NCBI RefSeq assembly: GCF_900094575.1
Contig: NZ_FMAE01000004.1
Coordinates: 62,001-126,000 of the forward strand
Direction of reading: 5' to 3'
Source: Bradyrhizobium yuanmingense
Lineage (GTDB): Bacteria > Pseudomonadota > Alphaproteobacteria > Rhizobiales > Xanthobacteraceae
Length of the DNA stretch: 64,000 nt
Position numbers and translations under genes: made by a program
The notes under the pieces: generated by a model
Told to the model about the DNA's origin: nothing
Databases searched by the model: none
Seen by the model: only the letters and a program-made list of their open reading frames with translations
Shown: positions 45,048-54,109 of the stretch, in pieces
Layout: every line of letters starts with the position of its first letter
How positions within the stretch are numbered: position 1 is the first letter of the stretch

Positions 45048-45767
45048 ATGTCTGGCTTGCTTGACGAGGTGCTCGCTGCCCATGGCGGTCTCGACCGGTG
45101 GAAAAAGATCGAGAAGATTGAGGCAGACGCTTCAATCTACGGCGCGATGTGGATTCGCAAAGGTCATGGCGATGCACTCCGCGGCGTCCACATCACGGCG
45201 AAGCCGCGAGAGCAATGGATCAGCTACTCGCCCTTCAAAGGCGCGGGCAGACGCAGCGTCCATACTCCCTCGCGTACCGCGATTGAAGACTCGAAGGGAG
45301 AAGTGATGCAAGCACGCGACAATCCTCGTGCTGCATTTGATGGACATACCGTCGAATCGAAGTGGGACGATCTTCATCTCGCGTATTTCAGCGGCTACGC
45401 CATGTGGAACTATCTCACCGCGCCGTTTACGTTTGCGATGCCAGGGTTCCAGGTTCAGGAAATCGAGACTTGGAAAGAGGGAAAGGAGACGTGGCGCCGT
45501 CTCAAGGTGTGCTTTCCAGAAGACGTCGCGACGCATTGTCCGGAACAGGTTTTCTACATCAATCCGCATGGATTAATCGCGCGAACGGATTATGCGGCGA
45601 CGGTCACAGGGGGCGTCCCCACCGCACACTACTTGCTGGACCACAAGAACTTCGATGGAGTCGTTTTGCCCACGCGGAGGCGAGCGCTTCGCCGCAATAC
45701 CGACGGGAGTGCGGTGCCGGAGCCCGTTTTTGTAGCGATCGACTTTGACGACATTCGCTTCAGCTAG
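45048..45767 (+). CDS. Conserved protein of unknown function, copy 2
   Basis: A 239-residue paralogue of the protein at 27109-27831. It keeps KWDDLHLAYFSGYAMWNYL, TWRRLKVCFPEDVATHCPEQ and TRRRALRRNTDG, and starts in the same way (LLDEVLAAHGGLDRWKKIEK). No signal peptide or catalytic motif is visible. It is followed by a quinone oxidoreductase and an HxlR gene. Copy 1 is also next to redox enzymes and an HxlR gene, so the family is consistently associated with regulated oxidation modules. A ligand-binding or accessory role is my best guess. Confidence 0.85.
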   Translation: MSGLLDEVLAAHGGLDRWKKIEKIEADASIYGAMWIRKGHGDALRGVHITAKPREQWISYSPFKGAGRRSVHTPSRTAIEDSKGEVMQARDNPRAAFDGHTVESKWDDLHLAYFSGYAMWNYLTAPFTFAMPGFQVQEIETWKEGKETWRRLKVCFPEDVATHCPEQVFYINPHGLIARTDYAATVTGGVPTAHYLLDHKNFDGVVLPTRRRALRRNTDGSAVPEPVFVAIDFDDIRFS

Positions 45768-45797
45768 GCGTGTAGCATCTTCGTTATGGAGCGTTCA

Positions 45798-46802
45798 ATG
45801 AAAGTAGCACGACTGCACAAGTACGGTGGCCCGGATGTCCTCGTCTATGAGGACGCCCCAAAGCCGAAACCGGGACCCGGCGAAGTGTTGATCAAGGTGG
45901 AGTCGGCCAGCGTCAACTTTGCTGATGTAGTCAGGCGGAACAACGATCCTTATCCATTTCCTTCACCGCTCCCGTTCATTCCGGGCAGCGAGGTCGCGGG
46001 AGTCGTGGAGGCAGTGGGCGAGAGTGCCGGCAACATCAACGAGGGCATGACAGTTTTCGCATCCCTCGAAAACGGTGGGGCGGGCGGATACGCTCAGTAC
46101 GCGGTGGCGAAGTCCGGTAAGGTCATCCCCTTGCCGGAGGGGCTTACGCCGGACCAGGCTTGCTCGCTCGTGGTCGCCGGAATGACCGCCCTGCAAACTC
46201 TCACCGATTGCGCCCATCTTCAGTCCGGTGAGACCGTCCTGGTGCAGGCGGCCGGCGGCGGGGTAGGTACTTACGCCGTGCAGATCGCCAAACATCTGGG
46301 CGCCGGCAAGGTCATCGCCGCTGCCAGCACCCAGGCAAAGCGCGACCTCGCCTTGAAGCTCGGTGCGCACCACGCGATTGACTACACCGCGCCGGATTGG
46401 GTCGACCAGTTGCGCGTGCTCACCGACGGCAAGGGAGTCGATGTTGTGCTCGAAGCTACCGGCGGTGACGTTCTTACGCAGAGCATCCAGACCATGGGTC
46501 CCTTTGGACGCATCGTGGTGTTTGGAGCCGCCTCTCGTGAGCGCAAGTCCATCAACCCATACGCCATGCTCGGGTTAAACCAATCACTCATCACGTACTA
46601 CGTGGGTGGCTGGTTTCAGGCCCGACCGCAGCAAGCCGTCGCCGCACTTCTGCGCCTCATTGGAATGATCAAGTCGGGGGCGATCCAGGTGCAAATCGGG
46701 CATATTCTTCCGTTGAGCAGGGCGGCGGAGGCGCACCGAATTCTCGCCGCGCGCGCGAGCGCCGGAAAGATCATCCTCAAGCCGTGGCTTCAGGTGTCCT
46801 GA
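45798..46802 (+). CDS. NADPH:quinone oxidoreductase-like protein (zinc-free MDR)
   Basis: A 334-residue medium-chain reductase. It starts MKVARLHKYGGPDVLVYED, has SASVNFADVVRRNND in the substrate region, and the cofactor loop VQAAGGGVGTYAVQIAKHLG (about residue 150). The zinc-binding cysteines of alcohol dehydrogenases are missing, as in quinone oxidoreductases and enoyl reductases. ATG at 45798 is used, since ATGGAG lies 6 bases before; an ATG four codons upstream is an alternative. It is 30 bases after the unknown protein, so both are likely one HxlR-controlled unit. It may reduce a quinone or an enone intermediate. Confidence 0.92.
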   Translation: MKVARLHKYGGPDVLVYEDAPKPKPGPGEVLIKVESASVNFADVVRRNNDPYPFPSPLPFIPGSEVAGVVEAVGESAGNINEGMTVFASLENGGAGGYAQYAVAKSGKVIPLPEGLTPDQACSLVVAGMTALQTLTDCAHLQSGETVLVQAAGGGVGTYAVQIAKHLGAGKVIAAASTQAKRDLALKLGAHHAIDYTAPDWVDQLRVLTDGKGVDVVLEATGGDVLTQSIQTMGPFGRIVVFGAASRERKSINPYAMLGLNQSLITYYVGGWFQARPQQAVAALLRLIGMIKSGAIQVQIGHILPLSRAAEAHRILAARASAGKIILKPWLQVS

Positions 46803-46925
46803 GCGAAATGGCGGGAGCGTCTCTCGGCTTGCGGATTAGTCAAGGGAACGTTTCTGCGCTGCGGCAGTCCGCAGCGCCCAGAAAACCCGCTCCAGAACCT
46901 CAACTATCGACATCACGGTTCAAAC

Positions 46926-46942
46926 GGTTCAACTTTGCAACT
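46926..46942 (-). promoter_or_regulatory. Inverted copy of the HxlR-site before the HxlR gene
   Basis: On the minus strand it reads AGTTGCAAAGTTGAACC, 14 of 17 bases equal to the repeat at 44979. It lies 31 bases before the HxlR start codon, so autoregulation is likely. Confidence 0.62.
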
Positions 46943-46973
46943 CTATGGTCGAAGGAGCGGATTGAGAGAAGCA

Positions 46974-47456
46974 ATGAAAGGAAAACGAACCCAATTGGAT
47001 CAAGCCAACTGTGGGATTGCACGCACCTTGGAGATCGTCGGCGATTGGTGGTCCCTTCTGATAATTCGGAATGCGTTCCACGGGGTCGGACGTTTCAGCG
47101 AGTTTCAGAAAAGCCTTGGGTTGGCGAAGAACATCCTGTCGGCCCGACTGAAGAAGCTGGTCGAGAATGGCATCTTCAGTATCGAACCGGATGACGAATC
47201 GTCGTCGATCCATCGTTACGTCCTGACCGATAAGGGCGAGAAGCTGTACGTGGTTCTCATTGCACTGTGGCAATGGGGCGAAGAGAACTGCTTCAAGCCT
47301 GGTGAGCTCAAACATGTGATGGTCGACAATCGGAATAGAAAGCCGCTCGGTCGACTGCAGATCAAGGCGAAGGATGGCCGCGTTGTCGGACCGCGCGACT
47401 TTCGTACGATCCGGATTGAATCGACCGGCAAAAGAGCTGCCGAGCGAAGAGCTTGA
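46974..47456 (+). CDS. HxlR-family winged-helix regulator (third of three)
   Basis: A 160-residue regulator. The signature is CGIARTLEIVGDWWSLLIIR, and the recognition helix NILSARLKKLVENGI is nearly that of the HxlR at 22857. The ATG at 46974 is chosen because GAGAGAAG is close before it. Three copies of RGTTGCAARRTTRAACC lie before this gene and before the 45048 unit, which gives a concrete operator candidate. The 418 bases after its stop (47457-47874) contain no gene or repeat that I can support. Confidence 0.9.
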   Translation: MKGKRTQLDQANCGIARTLEIVGDWWSLLIIRNAFHGVGRFSEFQKSLGLAKNILSARLKKLVENGIFSIEPDDESSSIHRYVLTDKGEKLYVVLIALWQWGEENCFKPGELKHVMVDNRNRKPLGRLQIKAKDGRVVGPRDFRTIRIESTGKRAAERRA

Positions 47457-47874
47457 ATTGCGTTGATCTGACTGATTTTGGCGGCAGTCGTTACTGCTGA
47501 GCCAAGCGCCGAAGTCGCTCGCCCCGGTACACGAAGGCGAGAAGCTTTCGCGCGTTCGTGTAGCAAACGGGGATCTCATGTGGAGCGCATCAAGTTGTCT
47601 TTGGAATATCGATCCTGTCAATTCAAAAAAAGAACGAATGAATGATCACCGGGTCGTTTTCCGGTTGCAGGCAGTTTGCGCGGGGACAGTTTCTTCTGGT
47701 GATAAAAGTCTCGGAAAATCGTGCGACTTCGGCACGATCGGCGTTTCTCCATTCGGACGGAAGGGGTTCTTCGCGCAAATCATGCAGAAGCTATGCGCTT
47801 GACCAGTGCTAAAAAAGAACGATATTCGCGACGAAGGCGACAATGCTCGCGCCGGATCAGACGAGGAGATTGAA

Positions 47875-49059
47875 ATGGTAGACGCCGTTATCGTTTCGAC
47901 AGCGCGGACCGCAATCGGTCGTGCCTATCGAGGTGCCTTAAACAACACTGAAGCGCCGACGATGGCGGGCCACGTCATTCGCGAGGCAGTCAGTCGCGCC
48001 GGCATCCAGCCTGGAGAATTGGAAGATGTCGTGCTGGGTTGCGCCATGCAGCAAGGGACCGCCGTCATGAACGTGGCCCGCAAAGCGGCCGTCCGCGCAG
48101 GCCTGCCTGTCACCGTTGCGGGCACCACCATCGACCGCCAGTGCGCCTCAGGTTTGCAGGCAATCGCAGTCGCCGCGAGATCGATTATGCTCGACGGTGT
48201 AGAGATCGCAGTCGGTGGTGGCGTCGAATCCATCAGCCTCGTGCAGAACGAGCACATGAACAAGTTTCGTGTCGTCGACGAGGAATTGATGGCGATGAAG
48301 CCGGAGATGTACATGTCGATGCTAGAGACGGCCGAAGTCGTAGCCGAGCGCTACGGCATCGGGCGACAGCGGCAGGACGAATATGGCCTTGAGAGTCAAC
48401 GCCGGGTCGGAGCCGCGCTGCAGGGAGAGAGGTTCAAAGACGAGATCGTTCCGATCACCACGAAGATGGCAGTCGTCGACAAGAACACCGGTGAGATAAG
48501 TTATCAGGAGGTCACGCTGGCGCACGACGAGGGACCCCGGCCGGACAGCACGGCGGAAGGACTGGCAAAGATCAAACCGGTGTTCGAGGGAAAGACCATC
48601 AGCGCGGGTAACGCAAGCCAGCTTTCCGACGGTGCGGCGGCTTGCGTGTTGATGAGCGATCGAATGGCCGCGCAGAAGGGGCTGAAGCCGCTTGGCATAT
48701 TCCGTGGATTCGTCGCGGCCGGAGTCGAGCCGGACGAAATGGGCGTCGGACCGGTGGCTGCGATACCTCGGCTGCTGAAGCGTCACGACTTGAAGATCGA
48801 CGACATCGATCTGTGGGAACTGAACGAGGCCTACGCGGTGCAAGTGATCTATTGTCGCGACAAGCTCGGTATCGATCCCGAGAAGCTCAACGTAAACGGC
48901 GGCTCAATAGCGCTCGGCCATCCTTACGGAATGACCGGCGCCCGTTTGGCGGGTCACATCCTGATTGAGGGCCGTCGCAGGAAAGCAAAATATGGGGTTG
49001 TGACCATGTGCGTTGGCGGCGGCATGGGTGCCGCGGGGCTGTTCGAGATCGTCAATTGA
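47875..49059 (+). CDS. Thiolase (acetyl-CoA acyltransferase), copy 2
   Basis: A 394-residue thiolase, near-identical in layout and very similar in sequence to the one at 3545: nucleophile in DRQCASGLQ, histidine in [16 protein letters not shown], second cysteine in [15 protein letters not shown] at 47875 gives [20 protein letters not shown] and follows CGAGGAGA; an upstream in-frame start is not supported. It is followed by an Old Yellow Enzyme. The close similarity to copy 1, and the relic at 39011, point to recent duplication or repeated import of the same module. Confidence 0.95.
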   Translation: MVDAVIVSTARTAIGRAYRGALNNTEAPTMAGHVIREAVSRAGIQPGELEDVVLGCAMQQGTAVMNVARKAAVRAGLPVTVAGTTIDRQCASGLQAIAVAARSIMLDGVEIAVGGGVESISLVQNEHMNKFRVVDEELMAMKPEMYMSMLETAEVVAERYGIGRQRQDEYGLESQRRVGAALQGERFKDEIVPITTKMAVVDKNTGEISYQEVTLAHDEGPRPDSTAEGLAKIKPVFEGKTISAGNASQLSDGAAACVLMSDRMAAQKGLKPLGIFRGFVAAGVEPDEMGVGPVAAIPRLLKRHDLKIDDIDLWELNEAYAVQVIYCRDKLGIDPEKLNVNGGSIALGHPYGMTGARLAGHILIEGRRRKAKYGVVTMCVGGGMGAAGLFEIVN

Positions 49060-49127
49060 ATCAGGTCAACGAAGTCACACACGCAAGTACCCCGTCACAA
49101 TCACTTCAAACCAGCAAGGACTGAGAC

Positions 49128-50213
49128 ATGCCAACGTTGTTCGACCCACTGCAGTTAGGGGACATTCTGCTTCCCAATCGAGTCATTATGGCCCCACTCA
49201 CCAGATTGAGAGCGGGCGACAGCAATGTGCCCAATGAACTCATGGCGGAATACTACAGCCAACGGGCCACGGCGGGATTGATCATCACGGAAGGTGTTCC
49301 GGTATCCCCTCAAGCCATTGGTTATAAGGGTGTTGCAGGCAACTGGGCTCCGGAGCATATCGACGGTTGGAGACGCATCACGGCAGCGGTAAAGCGCGCC
49401 GGCGGCCGCATCTTTATGCAAATCTGGCACGTAGGGCGCATATCCGACCCGAGTTTCTACGAGGGCGGCCTGCCCGTCGGACCAAGTCCGATTGCTGCGA
49501 AGGGTAACGTCAGCCTTTTGCGTCCGGAGCGACCGTATGTCGCGCCCCGAGCGTTGCGCACAGACGAGGTGCGAGGCGTAGTCGAATCGTTCCGACGTGC
49601 GGCTCAGTTTGCTCAGAATGCCGGTTTTGACGGCGTCGAATTGCACGGAGCGAACGGATATCTGCTCGATCAATTCTTGCAGGATGTCTCGAATCATCGC
49701 GAGGACGAATACGGCGGCTCGATCGAGAACCGAGCAAGACTCATGCTTGAAGCCACGGATGCCGCGATTTCAGTGTGGGGGCCGAGCAGGGTCGGTATGC
49801 ATCTGGCTCCCCGTGGCGACGTTTATTCGATGGGGGACAGTGACCGCACGAGAACATTCACCTATGTCGCGCGAGAGCTGGGACGCCGTAAGATAGCCTT
49901 CATCTGTGCCCGCGAGAAAGTGGCGCCTGATAGTATCGGTCCCGATCTAAAGAAGGCTTTCGGCGGCATATATATCGCCAACGAAGGCTTCACGGCAGCT
50001 TCGGCGGACGAGGCACTGGCCAAGGGGTGGGCTGATGCCGTGGCGTTCGGAAAAGCCTTCATTGCCAACCCGGACCTTGCTGAAAGGTTGAGAGTCGGTG
50101 CCGAGCTCAATCCGCCTCGTCCCGATACTTTCTATGGCCCTGATGCCGTGGGGTATACGGATTATCCTACGCTGAAGCAGTTGCAGGGGAAAGTGGAAGC
50201 AGCGTCGTCGTGA
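49128..50213 (+). CDS. Old Yellow Enzyme family alkene reductase (NADH:flavin oxidoreductase)
   Basis: A 361-residue FMN TIM-barrel enzyme. It begins LFDPLQLGDILLPNRVIMAP and TRLRA; the substrate-binding pair is in ELHGANGYLLDQFL (His and Asn), and DEYGGSIENRARL is the classic flavin-side motif. It reduces activated C=C bonds of enones or enoyl compounds with NAD(P)H. It lies 68 bases after the thiolase. A dead N-terminal fragment of another member at 17966 shows that this enzyme was once also present in the FAH cluster. Confidence 0.94.
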   Translation: MPTLFDPLQLGDILLPNRVIMAPLTRLRAGDSNVPNELMAEYYSQRATAGLIITEGVPVSPQAIGYKGVAGNWAPEHIDGWRRITAAVKRAGGRIFMQIWHVGRISDPSFYEGGLPVGPSPIAAKGNVSLLRPERPYVAPRALRTDEVRGVVESFRRAAQFAQNAGFDGVELHGANGYLLDQFLQDVSNHREDEYGGSIENRARLMLEATDAAISVWGPSRVGMHLAPRGDVYSMGDSDRTRTFTYVARELGRRKIAFICAREKVAPDSIGPDLKKAFGGIYIANEGFTAASADEALAKGWADAVAFGKAFIANPDLAERLRVGAELNPPRPDTFYGPDAVGYTDYPTLKQLQGKVEAASS

Positions 50214-50277
50214 TTGGGCCTAGGCCGGTGTCGGTTTCGCTGCTGTCACCTTCTAGATCTTGACTAAGTTGGGCGAT

Positions 50278-50302
50278 GCATTGCTGCAAATCGCAGCATT
50301 GC
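50278..50302. repeat. Hairpin in a 410-base intergenic space
   Basis: GCATTGCTGC, loop AAATC, then GCAGCATTGC: a ten-base stem with one mismatch. There is no T-run, so it is not a clear terminator, although its place between two convergent genes would fit. The rest of 50214-50623 contains a 102-codon open frame from 50260 without ribosome site or protein-like pattern, which I do not call. Confidence 0.45.
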
Positions 50303-50623
50303 CCATAGGGTGTTGGTCCACCAGCCAGACGGTTCATCTTTCCTGCAACGAACCGCGCCTTTGTAAGGGCAGACTGATCGTCTGCGTCACATCGGCGGAG
50401 ATCGGGTTGAAAGGATCGGCGGATGCATTATGCCAATATTTCATTCAGCGTGCATTGCGCGCTGCGTGCCCCGCCAACATCGTGGATCTTGGGCTGTTAA
50501 GATGGCGGATGGGTTGCTTTCTCCCTCCGAGCCGTCGCTGGCGCCTCGTTCAAGGAGACCGTCACTAATTGGGAATGTTGCCGCCTTGGATTAGATTGTA
50601 ACTGCGGTTTGTTACTTCAGGAG

Positions 50624-51685
50624 CTACGAAGCTGCTAGGGGGGCAGTTGAGCTCAAGCGGCTTACTGAGGCATGTTCGTCATTCCTGCGTGACCTACGCC
50701 ACGCGCTAGGCGTTATCGTGCGCCAGCGAGTGAAGGCCCTCCTGAAATTGGCTTCGTCGCCAAAGCCGCACCTCTCCGCGATTTCAGACACGGATATATG
50801 TGTGTTCTCCAGATACTCGCAGGCGAGCGAAGCGCGAGTTTGGTCGAGCAGGTCTTGGAACGCGGTACCGTCTTGAGCCAATCGACGAAACAGGGTGCGG
50901 CGCGAAAGACCCAACGCGGCTGCCGCCTCATCAGCCGTGCAGCGCCGGCCGCTGTTGCCTAGGAAGTAGCTGCGAAGCTCCCGGAGCAGCGAGCTTTCTC
51001 CGTCTGCGCCCACAATCAAGCCTTCGCAGAAGTCTCGGCAGATGTTTGCGGTGAGTGAGCTGGCGTTTGGGCAAGGCCGCGAGAACACGGCTGCATCGAA
51101 GTGCCATTCCATCGTTTCAGATTCGAATTCAAGCGGGCATTGAAATAGTTCGGCATACGCCCGCCAATGCGCAGGCCGAGGATAGGGAAAGCGCATGAGC
51201 GTGGAAGGGAAGTGGTCCTGGAGAATTTCGCCCTTCAGGGTGACCATAGAGGCGCGCCAAAACTCTGCAACGAACGGCAACAGCCCACGCAGCGAGCGTG
51301 GGTTCCAGCTTTGCATCACGACCCGATCACCTTCCCGGCGGAGGGTGATCCGCAGCACGGCACCTGCGAACTCGACGTGTTGGTGGCCAAAGGCGAAAGC
51401 ATCGCCGAACGTCGGGCTGGTGGCGAGCGCGAAGCCATAAACTCCGAAATGATGCACGCGTTGGCGCTTGCCCGCCCTGAGCGCGAGTAAGGGATCTTGG
51501 GTCAGTTCATGCGCGGCCGTGAGCACGGCCAGTCGCTGCGCCTGGGTGAGCGTGCCGCCGAGGGATCGCAGCCCCGCTGCGCGCCGCAGCTTTTCAGCGT
51601 CTATTCCCAACGCCCCCAGCTCTTCAATCAGGGCCTGGAGGCCATGACCGACAGCAGTATCACGCAGTGCGGAGGGTGGCATCAT
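50624..51685 (-). CDS. AraC-family transcriptional regulator
   Basis: A 353-residue AraC regulator with an N-terminal effector domain of the arabinose-binding-2 type (seen in OruR/ArgR-like proteins) and a C-terminal double helix-turn-helix from about residue 245: CTADEAAAALGLSRRTLFRR and ISVSEIAERCGFGDEANFRR, AFTRW. It is divergent from the crotonase/CoA-transferase pair, with two direct repeats TATCATCAA in the 87 bases between. It probably activates that pair in response to the acid substrate. Confidence 0.93.
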   Translation of the reverse strand: MMPPSALRDTAVGHGLQALIEELGALGIDAEKLRRAAGLRSLGGTLTQAQRLAVLTAAHELTQDPLLALRAGKRQRVHHFGVYGFALATSPTFGDAFAFGHQHVEFAGAVLRITLRREGDRVVMQSWNPRSLRGLLPFVAEFWRASMVTLKGEILQDHFPSTLMRFPYPRPAHWRAYAELFQCPLEFESETMEWHFDAAVFSRPCPNASSLTANICRDFCEGLIVGADGESSLLRELRSYFLGNSGRRCTADEAAAALGLSRRTLFRRLAQDGTAFQDLLDQTRASLACEYLENTHISVSEIAERCGFGDEANFRRAFTRWRTITPSAWRRSRRNDEHASVSRLSSTAPLAAS

Positions 51686-51703
51686 TTCACCTCATGATGG
51701 CAC

Positions 51704-51753
51704 GATACCACCTGTATCATCAAGCGTGACGGGCGCAATGATGTTATCATCAA
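51704..51753 (+). promoter_or_regulatory. Probable AraC binding region
   Basis: Two direct repeats TATCATCAA (51715-51723 and 51745-51753), 30 bases apart or about three turns. They overlap two small inverted repeats, GATAC-CACCT-GTATC (51704-51718) and TGATG-TTAT-CATCA (51739-51752). The second ends 20 bases before the crotonase start. Confidence 0.55.
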
Positions 51754-51772
51754 TATCAAGGGATGAACGCCT

Positions 51773-52567
51773 ATGTCTTCAATTTCCAAGCCTGTTTCGT
51801 CCTGCGTCAAGGTCTCCTACGAAGGGCCGGTTGCTGTCCTTTCGATGGAATTTGCACCGCACAACCTGATCGGCTTTGACCTGATGGGCGGCATCAGGGA
51901 AGGTCTTGCCTCGGCAAAAGAAGCTGGCTCGCGTGCCGTCCTGCTCAAGAGCGGCCTAAGGCACTTCTCCGCTGGGGCGGATACTTCTCTGTTCGAACGG
52001 TCGCAAGGCCCGGAGGGACGGGTCGGAAGCTCCTCGCTTGCCTTCCTGCGCGACCTAGAAAAGTTTCCGCTGCCGATCGTCGCGGCGGTGCAGGGCGTCT
52101 GCGTCGGTGGTGGCTTTGAACTGGCATTGGCCTGTGATTTCATTATCGCGGCGCGTTCGGCCAAGATCGGCTCGGTCGAAGCGACGCTCGGCTTGAACCC
52201 GCTGATGGGCGCGATCCAGCGTCAGGTCCAGCGAGCGGGGATCGCGAGAGCCAAAGAGATGTCGATGCTGGGTCGGCGCTACGATGCGGCAACCCTGGAG
52301 AAGTGGAACATCATCAACCTCGTCGTGGACGATGAGAAGCTTGGTGAAGCGGCGATGATGGTCGCGCTCGAACTTGGCAATGGTCCGACGCTCGCGCACA
52401 CGAGCACAAAACAGATCGCCAACCTTGCCGCGGCCAAGGGCGTCGAGGCCGCTGACGAGGCCATGGCGCAACTGCAGCGGCCGCTTTGGACGTCCGCCGA
52501 CCTCAACATCGGCCTCGAAAGCCTGATGAAGCAGGGCCCCGGTCTTGCCGTCTTCAAGGGACGCTAA
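51773..52567 (+). CDS. Enoyl-CoA hydratase/isomerase, paired with CoA-transferase (copy 2)
   Basis: A 264-residue crotonase that aligns along its length with the one at 19287: LRHFSAGADTSLFE, VQGVCVGGGFELALACDFII, GSVEATLGLNPLMGAIQRQV, LEKWNIINLVV. The catalytic acid in GSVEATLG is kept. The CoA-transferase follows after 3 bases, exactly as in copy 1. The difference lies in regulation: copy 1 has TTGCAAAATGCAA palindromes, copy 2 has an AraC gene and direct repeats. The two units may respond to different but related acids. Confidence 0.93.
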   Translation: MSSISKPVSSCVKVSYEGPVAVLSMEFAPHNLIGFDLMGGIREGLASAKEAGSRAVLLKSGLRHFSAGADTSLFERSQGPEGRVGSSSLAFLRDLEKFPLPIVAAVQGVCVGGGFELALACDFIIAARSAKIGSVEATLGLNPLMGAIQRQVQRAGIARAKEMSMLGRRYDAATLEKWNIINLVVDDEKLGEAAMMVALELGNGPTLAHTSTKQIANLAAAKGVEAADEAMAQLQRPLWTSADLNIGLESLMKQGPGLAVFKGR

Positions 52568-52570
52568 GCT

Positions 52571-53851
52571 ATGGCCGCTCCTCTCGAAGGCCTGAAGGTT
52601 GTTGATTTCTCACGCGTGTTGGCGGGCCCTCTGTGCGGGCGCACGCTGCAGGACCTCGGAGCCCATGTCACCAAGATCGAGCCGCCTCGCGGGGACGTTT
52701 CGCGCTTAGCCGCGCCGATCAATCTCAACGGCGTCACCGGTTATTACGCGCAGCAGAATGCCGGCAAGCGCGCCCTGTCGATCGATTTGAACAAGGACGA
52801 GGCCAAGGAGATTGCCTGGAAGCTAGTGGAAGCGGCCGACATTCTGGTCGAGAACTTCCGTCCCGGCACTCTTGCCTCCTTTGGGTTCGACTACGAGAGC
52901 GTCGCTAAGCGCAACCCGCGGCTGATCTATGTCTCGATCTCCGGTTATGGCCAGGGCGGTCCATGGCGCGGCCGGATGGCCTACGCGCCGACCGTCCAGG
53001 CCGAGGCCGGGTTCACCCACCACACGCTCCGTCATTTCGGCCTGATGAATAAGCCCCAAACGGACGCTCTCAGCCATGCCGACGCGTATGTCGGACTGCA
53101 AGGTGTGATCGCGGTGCTCGCAGCGCTCCACCAGCGTGAACGGACCGGAATCGGTCAACACATTGACGTCGCCATGGCTGCAACAATGTTGGCCGTAAAC
53201 GAACATGCCCATATGGACCTCAACGGCCTCGACCCGGGTGACGACCCGGCCATCCTGGGTGCAACCGATGGATCGTTTTTCACTGGTCCGAACGGTGAGA
53301 AGTTCGTTTGCGCAATCAGTATCGTCAGTGCGATGACGTTCAGCTGGTTCGTCGCGGCCATGCGGCGGCCCGACCTGCTGGAGGATCCCCGCTTCGCCAC
53401 CTCGGGCCTGCGTCGGGCCAATCGCGCGCAGTTCGAAGAGATCGTCCAAAAATGGATTTGGACCTTCCCCGACATGGCGACACTCGACGCCCATTTCGAC
53501 CAGGCTAAGCTGGCTACCGGCGAAGTCCGCTCGGTTGAGCAACTCGCGGCCAGCGAATGGGCTGACTACTGGAGCGCGACGCTGAATGTCCCGGATCGGC
53601 AGGGCGGTGAATTCCGCCTACCTGGCCGCCCGTGGAAGTTCTCCGACGCGGAATTACCTCTCCCTGGCGCTCCCAGCGAACAAGGCGAACAGAACGAGGA
53701 GATCTGCCGGGAGCTAGGCTACAGTGATGCCGACATCGCTCGCATGCGCGAAGGTGGCGCGCTCGTTGGTAATTTCGTCTCGCAGATGATCGCCATGTTC
53801 GGAGCGCAAGCGGCTGAGCGTGCCGCGCGCCTTGCACAAGAAAGCAAATGA
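52571..53851 (+). CDS. Class III CoA-transferase (CaiB/BaiF family), copy 2
   Basis: A 426-residue CoA-transferase, strongly similar to the one at 20086: GLKVVDFSRVLAGPLCGRTL, YYAQQNAGKRALSIDLNK, YGQGGPWRGRMAYAPTVQAE, TDALSHADAYVGLQG (nucleophile Asp region). It is longer at the C-terminus by a tail ending AERAARLAQESK. It is coupled to the crotonase before it. The acetoacetyl-CoA synthetase gene follows 258 bases later in the same direction. Confidence 0.94.
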   Translation: MAAPLEGLKVVDFSRVLAGPLCGRTLQDLGAHVTKIEPPRGDVSRLAAPINLNGVTGYYAQQNAGKRALSIDLNKDEAKEIAWKLVEAADILVENFRPGTLASFGFDYESVAKRNPRLIYVSISGYGQGGPWRGRMAYAPTVQAEAGFTHHTLRHFGLMNKPQTDALSHADAYVGLQGVIAVLAALHQRERTGIGQHIDVAMAATMLAVNEHAHMDLNGLDPGDDPAILGATDGSFFTGPNGEKFVCAISIVSAMTFSWFVAAMRRPDLLEDPRFATSGLRRANRAQFEEIVQKWIWTFPDMATLDAHFDQAKLATGEVRSVEQLAASEWADYWSATLNVPDRQGGEFRLPGRPWKFSDAELPLPGAPSEQGEQNEEICRELGYSDADIARMREGGALVGNFVSQMIAMFGAQAAERAARLAQESK

Positions 53852-54109
53852 ACTGGTTGGCTGATACTCCGACGGCGCATCAAGGTCGTGGCGCGAGGAC
53901 CTTCGGCCCGGATCGAGTGGCATAGCTTAGGGGCTTCGCAAATAGCGGAGCGCTACCAAGACTCTTCGCCGATGCTCCTTGTGCTGCTCTCGGCGAGCGT
54001 TCGCATCCGAAAGCCGCCTCATCGAGGCAACTGGGGTTTTCCGCCGCGTGCTATCGCCGGACACTTTGTGCGAAGCCCGCTTGAACGTTGACGCTGAGGG
54101 ATCTCTGAA

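Noticed and set aside
50260-50568. 102-codon open frame between the Old Yellow Enzyme and AraC genes
   Set aside because: No ribosome site, starts within a hairpin, and the composition (many Cys, Trp, Arg) is unlike the neighbours.
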